NCBI GenBank assembly: GCA_002633005.1
Contig: NMRA01000131.1
Location: 685,808 to 745,807, forward strand
DNA: 60,000 nucleotides
Source: Phoronis australis
Taxonomy: Eukaryota > Phoronida > Phoronidae
Direction of reading: 5' to 3'
Shown: in pieces, positions 32,825 to 44,800 of the stretch
Layout: the number at the start of each line of letters is the position of its first letter
Numbering within the stretch: position 1 is the first letter of the stretch
Notes under the pieces: model-generated
What the model saw: the letters and a program-made list of their open reading frames with translations, nothing else
Database searches by the model: none
What the model was told of the DNA's origin: nothing
Program-made: the position numbers and the translations under genes

Positions 32825-35800
32825 CTGGAAGAGAAAAGTAAAAAAGAATGGAGAAATTGATCTCTATTAATCTACTGAAACAATAGTCAAAGCTATTTAT
32901 TAAACCGATATGCAGATGGGAGAACCCCGGACATCAAACTAAGTGACTAATTTAACAAGAGCAACATAAGCATAGATATGCGCCTGCAATGGACCGCAAC
33001 CAGTATGCCTCTAGAGAAGTTTATCAGCTCCAACACAGTACAAGGATACACCAATCTGACCATAAGAGGGAGCTGCACTAGTCAGAATGAAGAAAAAGAG
33101 TTGGTGTCTCACATTTTCAACCTAAAACCGTGGCAGTCGAATACCTGTCATATAACTCTGTGCTATTAAGCAGTTTTTGAAAAATTGACCGACAAGCAAA
33201 ACTAGCAACTACCGTCAGGCGGCCAAAAACATTTTGAGTGGGCAGTCTAAAAATGACCACTAAGTGGTCGAACATATGCCGAATACGGCCAAAAATGGGA
33301 ATAGAAATCCATTAACCAAATTTTAAGGAACTCCAAAGATAAGATACAGAAGCAAATGCCATTGCGTGGCAAGGCGGCAGCTGGATTCAACCAAAAGTCA
33401 TATGATGTCACGTTCAAAGGGAAACACTTCCAAATGTCACTGAGATCTTTCCAAGTGTTAGGGAGATACAGCCATGGGCTCAAAAAATTACCAAAAGGAC
33501 CACATTTAACCAAAGTTATCGTCATCCATTTCCATGCTTATAGGAATATAATTCCTAAATTTCACAAAGAGATGTAGGAGATACAGCCGCAGACACAAAA
33601 AACAAAACTACCACAAGGGGGGCGCCACAGTACTCTGACCCACCTATTCTCAGTAGGAACGCAAAATAATTTTTCAAGCGGGTAATAAAAATGGCCATTA
33701 GGTGGCATAGAATATGTCGCATTCATCCAAAAATGGGCAGACGTCATTATCTCTGTAACAGAAACCTGCATGACAAATTTCATGGAAGTCTAGCAAGAAT
33801 ACAGAAGCAAATGCAAAAAATGCCACTAGGGGGGCACAAGTTGGGTCCGTTTATAGAATTACACTTGCCAGATTCCACAATGTTTCTGGACGCTGTACAG
33901 AGATGATGACAATATGCGACCACAACATTTTTGTAGGCGCATAAAAATATAATCCTTTAATTTCTCAATCAGAAGATACCTGTACAAATTAGCGGCATCC
34001 ACATGAAGCAGATAGTCAAATTTGGCAAGAACTTTAATCAAAAAGAACAAATAGAGAAGACTTAAAAACAGCAACAAATAAAGAAGTTTATTAAAATGCA
34101 GCAAATGAAGCTGCCTGAAACTAAACTTTTCAAAGAAGTGTACACAAGTGAAGTCTAGATTGTCTACTGTCCATACCTCTTGGACGTGTTGTGTTGCGCC
34201 AAGCTCTATAGCACTGGCTTTACGTCTGCGAGGTGGAGACTGCAAGTGAGGAAACAAAAGATGTAGAATCTAAGAGAAAACAGAGATCTAATGGAGTCAA
34301 TAGTCATTTCAGCAAAAGCTTGACAGCTGCATTTCACCATTTAGCTGGCTAAAAACCAGGAATCAAATCAGGCCTCTTTGCTCACTGCACTGTGATAAGA
34401 TACTATTTCTGTTACCAATAGAACATGGAAACCATCAGCAACTCAAGAAAATAGCTGGAAGTTTACTGGGGTTGGCAAACCCTAAAAGTGCCTATGACAT
34501 GAACTGGGAACAGAAACAGAATTCCATCAAATAAGGAATATTGTGAGATAAATTTTATGAGCAAAGGCCCAATTCAATTTTTGTTTTAGCAACCTAATCA
34601 GAGCAAAATGCAACTTTAAATGATAATGCAAGAACCTATGTGCTTCGTCAAAAATCTAGTCACCTGCTTCAACTAAGGTCAATAAAAAAGCTTTTAATCG
34701 TTTGCTATAGGTCGGTCAAAGAAGAAGATTTTCAATTATCTGCTTCAACCGAAGTCACATAAGAGACTTGCAAATGTGTGTTTCAACTGAAGTAAGAAGA
34801 CAAATGGTACTAATGATTGACAGAGAAGTGTGCAGTGTGTTCAGAGTAGAGAGGAAATGCACACTGGATGAGATGTTACTAAAAACATAAGTAAAAGGAG
34901 ACACAACCACAAAGATTGAAGTGGTTAGTCAAATAGGACAACATAGTAAGATGTACTTACATTTCTTGGTGAAACTCCTTCCTTCTTTGTTGCTTTAAAA
35001 GGCTTCAGCAGACTAAATTCTGAAATGTAAACCTCAAAATCAGACGAGGCTGTAGTGCCACTTAGTTCTTCAGAAGGACCATTATGTTCGAAGGGTCCAT
35101 TTGTTAAAAAGTTAAATTTTGGTCAAAGCTAAGGTGATCATAAACACATCATTGCGAACACAAGGATGTATTCTTTGGATTAATGAGGGATTGCATCTGA
35201 CGTAAAGTAGGTATTCGTTTATATTCACGCTTCTACCAAACTTACTTCAGCCAAACTGAGAGCCACTTAATATCAGTCTTAGAACAGACTGGGTCAACTG
35301 ACCTTCAGCAAAACACAAAACATTTTTTTGAAAAATAACATTTTATAACTAATTTTCAAAAAAAAACATTATTAAAACAAGAATTGTTAACAATTATGGT
35401 AAAACTTAATCCACATGTATGTGTGTGAATAGCTGTAACTGCGCGTGCAGGGCTAACAGAGAAGACAGGAAGGCAGATAAAGAAATCCAAGATAACAAGA
35501 CCACAACCGCTAGACGGCAGAAATGAGCAGATAAATACAGAATGACTTCTTTGGATGGAAAAGCGAATAAAAACTTCAAGAATTTTAGAGCCCAGTTTTA
35601 GTTTCACTTAGTTTTAGAATTGTAGGAAATTTCAATCTTTGTCCAAGCTCAGGAATACAATGCCAAACAAATTGTGCTTCCGTGATATAAACGTTTTAAT
35701 GCCAAAAAGAAATTTTTAAAAATTCAAACAAACACTTGTCCAAGCACATGACCTTTCCCTATCCAATGAAGCCAAAACAAAAGTTGGTGAAACATAAGCA

Positions 35801-38800
35801 AAGCAGTGTACCTGGGATAAAGCTACCTGAACGGCGACGAGCTTTCCGTTTCTCCAGGTAGACTGGAGCTGAATTCTTCACACGGCCAGAGTCGACACTT
35901 TCACTCGATTCCACCTCAGCTGTGAGGACAGGATAAAGGGGGGTTAGGTTAGATGGAAGTTACATTGTTACTATTATGCTTCTTTGAAATAACATTACAA
36001 CCTATCAACAACCATGGGATAAATTAAAGAAAATACACAAATCAGCAGAGTAAAATGACACATACAAGTATGGCAATGATCAGCACTGTTATAAACAAAT
36101 TAATGTGTTGTTTCGATTATCATAACAATGTGTTCTCCAGATAGTACAACTGTTCCCACTTCATACAGCCACCAATGAAAGTAGTCTAATAATACACTTT
36201 TATTTTTCTTTGCATGTTTTTACCAAATATTGCTGTTTTGTCACACTATTGTATTTAGAAACACATGAAATATTGCCTTCACTTCTCAAAATATGGAACA
36301 ATGTGAATTAATCAACTTTAACAGATATACCAATAACGATGGTATGTCAGAGGGCTTGGCTCTTAGCCTGAAATGAGCTTTTCAAGAAAACACTCCAAAC
36401 AATAGCTTACAGGATTCCTTATCCTTGCCGAGTTGTTGGAGGACTATTTCCTTGGCTTTTTCTGGAATGTTGGCCGAGTAACTCTCCAAGATTAAACGCT
36501 TGATCTCTTGGCACCATTCTCGCTTCTGTTGGATGGAGCGAGCCTGTAGGTAGGAAAAACAGACTTCAATGTTGATGGTCAATTAAGTTCTGGGCAACCT
36601 TTAACTTGCAATGTCCTGTGTTCTATCAAAGAAGTCTGCTTTGTTGTAACATTTACAACCAGTCAATGTCATCCAAAAGTAAAACTGCATTACAAATTGG
36701 CAGGTTTACAATATCAACGCTTTATTCCACAAGACCCAAGTGAACTGCACTGTATACAAGTTGATTTGATTACAACTAACTTCGATCATTGTGGACATTT
36801 TAGAAAAGTCTACAGTTCATTGAAAAGCGAGATGACTAAATAAATAAAAGTGCCAGTCATCCTTCTTTCAGCAAGTTCAATTTCTAAATATTACATTTCT
36901 GAATAATCCTAAGACCTAAGCTATTCTCACCACTTCAATAAGGAATAGTTAGTTGCTTCACCAGTAAAGCTCAGAAACAGAAGGCCCTTTCATACTAACT
37001 TAACTCGGGTATGATCGGAGCGTCGATGTAAACTGCGAAGTTAACTGAAACGTTCATACGAGCTTCGGTAGTTAACGGCATCGACGTAAAAGTAAGTGAC
37101 GTGTACTGATGCATCCAGTGTGCGCTAAGATTTTTTAATGTGACAGCTTGAGAAAATGGACAGAAGCTAATTGACATAAAACTTATTTGTAATTCGATTG
37201 GTGATTATTTGAGCAAAATATAAGCAACTGCAAGTGTCAGTGATGACACTGCCCTTTAGCAGTAGCCCCTGGCGACAACTTCGATGAGACTGGAGTTGAC
37301 CGTGCATAATGTACTGCAGCATCGACACTCCACTGTTAAATCCACTTGTTTATTTGTTTAACAGCATCAGTTAGCTTCGATCTTGGACCGTAGTTAACCG
37401 TTTATATTGACTGTAAATCCCCAAACCATCAACGAGTTGACGTCAGTATTAAAGGGCCTCTATTCTAGGTAAAAGACACTGATATTTAAACATGGCACTG
37501 TTTGTGGCTTCAACATGCCACCATTCTACACTTCCTGTCACATGACCAGGGTAGTGAGTATACAAATATTCACCTGTAGTGTGTACTGTAGCCTGGGGTT
37601 GTCGAAAGGGATCACATGAAAACACAGGGGCTCTTTGGGAATACTCTCAATCAACATCAAGTTTGAACACTACAATGGAAGAGACGTTCCCCAAAATTAG
37701 GCTTTACATATTAAACACATTTGCTCAAAAGCGTACGATTTATTAAAAAGTAACTCGCATTATTTTCAAATGAAGCTGTCAGCATATTATCACATTTACA
37801 GAATACCATAAAGTAGCGAAATGCCAGCAAATCCAAAATTTCAACAGCACATGAATGAAAAAAAACTGCTGCTACAACATACGATTGGTTAAAATCAGTC
37901 AACTTTCTTCTGAAACTGCAAAAGACAATGAATCAAAAACTGACTTAATAAACTAGTCTGGGCTTACCATAACAACAGCCTTGCAGGCTAATGTTCCATC
38001 ATCCTTCCTTTTGGCAATGATAAGACCTCGTTTGAATAGAAAGATCTGACGGCTTGCCTTGGCACCGAACATACGAAAGGAACTCTGTCAAGAAGTCAAG
38101 CATACATTACATTTAAAAAGATAAAAACTATGAAAGCAATTCACAATAAAGTTCTCCTACACATTCAAAATATGAACAACGGCCAGTATGTATGTACAAT
38201 TTTTTCATGATGCATTTCACGCACCCACAGCAGATTAGACATAAACTTTACTTGTTCAGTAATTAGGCCATATTCCTTTTACATCTAAAAAGTTTATTTT
38301 TATCATTCTTGATTGGTTTTGAATTACAAAGTGAAAATGGACACGATTTTATGAGTTTTCAATTTTAAATATATTCATCATACACATCTTTTCTCAATCA
38401 ACAAAAACTTTGACAAAATGTAGGCAGCCTCATGACTCACGACTTTTTGGGGGACAGCAACATCTTTCCGCAACTATTATTAGAGAATGCAAATGGCTTT
38501 TGGTGATTTTTGTATCCAGATCAAAGATCCGGATTGGTATGACATGTAAAATTTGATTTAAATTGAATTTTAGCCAATTTTGCCGAACTCAAGTGGGGTA
38601 ACTATAAAAACAAACATGTTCATAAGGCAAGTATATTTATTCAGGTGACTAGTAAAACCTATTAATAAGAGAACTTGACAATTTGAACCCCTTCCCGTCA
38701 AAAATGACAGCAGACTACAAGGACAACAATGGAGGCTCCGCACCACCAGCTTTACAACACCCTGCATTAGGTGTACCAGACGCGACCCTGTAAACAGCAG

Positions 38801-41800
38801 ATTTGGCCAGAGGTATAAGCTCCAGGTATTCTAAGCTCCAGGTATTCACCTCAAGAATGAGTTCTCCAAAAGTGGTGAGGTCTTGTCCTGTCCAGTCATA
38901 CAGCATACTCTGCAACACCTGCACGCGTACTGCATCCTCATGCTTCCTCTTCATCTCATTGATGTGTTTAGCCATGTCCGTCATGGACAGCAGCGCCCCC
39001 TGTATGTCGTCGTAGCCAGATCGGTCCTTGTCATAGTGCTTCAACAGACTCTGTGAACAGCAAGTATAATAAAAGATGTTAAGTCTCTCCATTTTGTTTG
39101 TGCGAGTGTTTAAAGAAACTCTTTCCTGTACTTTCACTAGTTATAAGAATACAGGACTAGTCTCATCAATCGGAAGATATCACAAATGCATATATTTACA
39201 CAGACTACTAACAATTGCAGAGAATTTGTAGTTCAGCAGCAATTAGCTGAGGCGGCCATTTTGTTGGTGCACTACCAGTTATTCCAAATTCAACTGAAGA
39301 ATTTCCCATTTCAATGAGACTGGTGCGACAACAAGATTTTGCTTGTAGACATGGATTTGTTGACCTTTAAAGGTTATATTCCATTTATTCATTTTCGTAA
39401 CATCTGTAAGACACTCTTCACGGCTTCTAATCCTATTCTCAGTACATTACACATTCTTTACTTCAAGATGTGGCTTTACTTTTTACACCCAAAACCCCAA
39501 CCTTCTATAGTCACAAACAATGTTGGCTCAGACAGGATGTAAAAAATTACCTGAAGTAATAGGTGATATTTCAGAATCCGCTGAACAGGTTTGAGCAGGT
39601 ATGACCCCAGGGGCAGAGCGTGACCCAGTTCCTTCTGACGCGTATGGAATGCTTCGGCAGAATCCGGCTTCCTCATGCATTCCGTCAAAACTTCAACAGC
39701 TCTGGGTAAAACGTGAAAAAAATAAGCCAAAGTTAAATTTGCGGAATGCCAAATACTAATCACCTTTTACGAGAGTAAGCAAAAATTCAGTAAGTTCATG
39801 GCCATCATCAATTTAACAAATGAACAAACACAGGTTTCCTTAATGCTCAAAAAAGGTGTTCAAAGATGTGCTTTCTTTCCGCTAAGTCTCAAAATCCATT
39901 GAAAGTCATGAGATCACGTTCCATGAACATAATTATGTAAAGGACTCATTACTGTCAATACACATACACCCAAGTTCTAACACAGCTCAGTCGTGTGCCA
40001 CAATCATACCTGGGGTAGTTGGTGCAGTACTCAGTGTAAATATGGAAGCCCTGACTATGGTCGACAAAACACTTAGCTATTTGCACAGCATCTTCTTCAC
40101 ACTTCTCCAGTTCAGCTAGGAATGACCTGAGATGGAGCAACATTAGCCTAGTAAGTACTCTGTTTACTGAAATTCAAGCCGAAATTCAATTTCCTCGATT
40201 CTGAAGAGTGGTATATGGTTGTTTTGACATTTGCCATATTTCTCAAAAAAGGACACAGCAGTTTGCATAAACACGGTTTGAAAATACTATTGTCAGTTCA
40301 TAAAGACAGCCACTGACACATTTTTCTGGGCCTCCATGGCATGAAACAAGGAGGTGAATAATCATTTGTTGTCAGGCTTTCATCAAGTGAGAGTTGATGG
40401 CGTCAAAATGGACATCCTCACTCAAATTTAGACATCATATGTAGGATATCTTGGCTGCCATCACACAACATTGGCAGTGGATATCATGAGAACTAGGAAA
40501 ATCCAGTATGAACACCCTAGTTTTCAAATCGTGAATGAACCCGTTTGTCATTGCTCGTAACTCTTCAATATGGGACATCCACTACTTTATATTTCTCAAA
40601 TCTGTTACAAGCTCCGACCTTGAGAAAATAATTTCCACTGAACCGCATGTAGATTTTTCTTCACATATCAGACACAAGTGTCAGTTTGACATATAGAAGC
40701 ACAATTTATCAGAACAATTTTACAAGGGTATAGTGATGGGATGTTAATTACGTTTTGTGGAGAAATGCGCATATAGCTGTAGAAAAATACACCATCCTTT
40801 AACATCAACTGAGCACTAGCACACTCACCTATTAAAGGAATGAATCTCCTTGACATTGCAAAAGAGGGTGCTGATGTCATCCTCAGCAAGCTTGTAATCT
40901 TGACTGTGCTCTAGGACATTTGCGAGATAACCCTGACAACAGACAAACAGATAATTAGTTATGACAACATACAATAGATGGCTCTACTATGTCACTGCAT
41001 TGCACAGAACTTGGCAAGAAAACGACAATATTTGTTCTGGTCTACTTAACCTAGGAAAAAACATAGTTATTCTTACAGTTTCTCATGCTTGGTTAACGAG
41101 AACGGAAATGCCCAGGCTGGCAAGATTCCCACAAGACCCATTTAAGCATGCAAAATGATGGATGGTGATTAATGATATTTATCTGTGATTAATCCCATTT
41201 TCTACCACTAACCATCTCGCGTAATAACCAATTTAAATAAGGAAAAGTCCTGTTATTTTGTGAAACTCGAAACAAAACAATCTTAAAATATGACAATGGT
41301 AAAATCAACTAAGCATTTCTTAGCCATACTGAACAACAGATACATAGGTGGAAACATTCCCCAGTCAGCAAGTGTGCTTGGAAATTCAGATACAGTCTAC
41401 CCAATATCATAAGTCAAGGTATACTTCAGTATAAAAGGCTACCAATAACCATTATTAAGTTTTCCATGATTTAAAAAGCACAAATCATGTTTATTAGAAA
41501 GTGCAGAATATCCCAAAACAAACAGTTTGAAGAGTCAACAACGGAGCTGGGTAACTTGGATTCCTAAATGACATTAAACAGTAACAACCTGAAATGGGAC
41601 AGTGAGATGCCATTGTAGTTATCCAGCCTACCTCTTTCAAGAACCCTGCCTACCCAGTGTACAAGGGCAAACATGGTGTTGTTGAAACTGAAGTAGCACA
41701 ATGACACCCCCCCCCCCTTGTGCAGGGGCAGACATGGTATACATGAAACTCAAGTAACACGGTAACACCTGTATAAGTTATACCAACAGGTCACTTGAAA

Positions 41801-44800
41801 GCAAGCCAAGGCACTACACATGTCCAAACGCATCACAGACCATTCTCCCACACAGATGTCTAACGAACGTCATGGACACAAAAATTCTCATTACCACTTC
41901 AAATATCATGCATTGAAGTTTACAAATTAGGTAGTTTATTAACATGAAAACTTAATTTTTTCCACTGTGTAATAAACTCTGTTATGTGTGAACGTATCTT
42001 GCACTTTCTTTTCTGAACTTTATTATTTGAAAAACTGATTCATCTATCATCACTAACATGCATATTCACTGAATGTCCCAAAAGCCCTCCAGTAGAATTT
42101 TCACCAAATGCCACTTCCAATTTGACCAACACACACCAATAAGTTAGTCTTCAGTGCCCACTGAAGACATGTGGTGCCATGCTTGACAAAAAATAACAAT
42201 TTGTGTAACTTTCCTGAATTCCAATATATTTTGACATGTCAAGCCTAATAGGCAATGGGTAGAATGTTCTTTGTCAATTAAAAATAGTTACAGAAATCTG
42301 TGAGACAGCTTTAAAGTAGCAAACAGTGAAATGCTATTGGTGGGAACTTTAAATACCAGCAGGCGATAACAGTATTGTTGGGAAGTGTAAATCAAATGTT
42401 TGGGTAAAAATAACTTGAAGAATGTTGTTTAACTTGCGTAAAGTACACAGAAGATGGCGATAACGGTTCATTGATAAAACACACTTTCACTTCTGGCCTA
42501 GACAGCTCTCACAGAGGAGATGAGGAACAGGTTCAACAATAGCCATAAACACCCTCAGTCAGAAAACTTCATTCGTAATTAGCTAAATTAAACCAAGCTA
42601 GGTCAAGGTCAACGACACGTCACCTTATTTGATATATTTCTCCAAGCTTGAATTTCCTTGCTCATTAACCATTGTTTAACTTAATAAAAAATGATGAGTA
42701 AGGTAAATAAGGACTGTCAAAAAAAATCTCAAATAAGCTTGCCAATAGGCAATAGCCTTTTTCAATATTCCAAGCTTAGAAACGATTTTCTCTTAGAAGC
42801 CATTGCTGTGCAAGCCTGAACTTGAATATGGTAATTCTCCACAGATTACGCACAACATAATTGCCAAAATTGTCACTTCCCATTTTTCAAAGGCCAATAG
42901 ACTTTCTGGAAACAAAGAAAATATTGCCAAATGTTATGTTACAAAATCTGCACAGTACAAAACATATTTACAATAGACTGAAGTAGAATGTGAGTTGATG
43001 GCCATATTGCGGGCTAAATAAGAGAAGAATTAATTACCATAATGTTGAACAGGCTTGAATAACCATTTGTACTTTGGAATTTGAATAACTTTACAGAGAA
43101 AGGATTATTGAAGCTTGATGACACAGGGAAGAACATTTTCATCCTCATCAAACATTCAGCTACACATAGCAACTGGAAACCCTTTCAGGTTAACTTGAAA
43201 TATCTTGTTCACTTTTTCATTTCATTAATCTTAATAGTTCATTCAAGTCATGACAAATTCTGACAATCTACTATGATTAATCAACGACTGACACGATCAA
43301 AAATTCAACAACCAGGCAATAAAATATTCAACATGCAAATAAATGCATTGCGGTTCTTTCAGATTATCCCAAACCTCAATTTAGGAACCGCAAAACCAAT
43401 ATTTAATACAGGAACACACACTAACTGATGCTAATCAAACAAGACATTGAACAAACTAAACTCTCTGCCCTCACACTGACTGGTGTTTTTCTGGGAGGTT
43501 TTCAGGTTGATAGCTGTGTACACTGAGAGGGGTACAACTAACTGTGTAAAGAGTGAGACAACTGCTGAGTGAGTGTCAAGTTAGCTGGGAGTGGTCAAAG
43601 GCTATGGTGTAGTCTAGACAGGAAGGAGACTATTTCTAGTCATTCTTAGTGTGTTCCACCCTCTACTTCCCACCCTCTACTTCCCCTCTACCACCTGTAG
43701 AACAGGTAGTATATTACTCCATCTGTATTATCTGAGAATAACATTGATACAACAGACCACAAATCATCTTTATTAGTTTTCCCTACAGACACGGCCCCAA
43801 AAAACACCATTAGTATGCCGTTTTTTATGGCTAAAGCAGATTTTCCTTCAAAAGTTTTGGTCCCCCCTTTACGACAACCAAGATCCACTACGACCTATAC
43901 ATACATATATATGCTTTAGAACGGAAATAGATAAACCTTAAAGTAATACCAGTAGTAGAAAATGAGAAGAAAGTTTATAACTTTAAACCTAGAAATAAAA
44001 ATTCATAAGAAGCACAAAATTACTTGTACTTCAAGCAACTACTCCTACGGTTTGTACTGCAGAGAAAACAAGAATTTGAAAACTGTAATCTCAGATTGTA
44101 ATCAGCCTAGTAACAGACTGATGAAGGCAACCCCAGGCAAAAATGTGATTGGCTGAGGTGATAGAAATCCATACATGATTTTATACGGCTTATCATTTGC
44201 CATAGAATGTACATCAGACTTATTGTTCTCGTCAATGTGGTTCCTGTGGTACAAGTAAGGAAACCAGCCCATAAATGGTCATATGATTGGTTGACCACTG
44301 ACTTCGTAAAACTACTGGTGAAAAGGAGATTAGAGCTACGGAAGCCATTATAATAATTGGATAAGCGATGTGAGTAATATATGATGACGCAGGCCAGGAG
44401 CGGAGGCCAGTGGCCACACGGAAGTTGATAAATCAGACATGAATTGGTATCGTGGACTTTCCTGGAGACAACAGTCATCGCTAATGCTGACCATGGCAGT
44501 CAATAAAAAACAAAATTGTTCTTTAAGAGCTGCGACCAGCAAGAAGCACTACTACTCAGATAATAATAAATTTCCAAAAAGTTCTTTCAATCACTGTAAG
44601 ATTTAGCCTCCGCATTTACTCAGAATATGACTGAAACAAGCCCAAGTCTTTCTAACAAGGAGGCAATTTGCAGTTAGTTTTTTTTTTTGACACATACCAT
44701 CTAACCCAAATTTGTGCACTAAGAATTCTTCAGCTCAATGATGTTGTTAAATGGTGTTGGAAGAGTGGGCAAGGACTGTTGACCCTTAGTAGATAGACAT

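Noticed and set aside
43688-44542. Several open frames in the large RhoGEF intron
   Set aside because: No family resemblance, no splice support, and no stop-free span long enough to be convincing.
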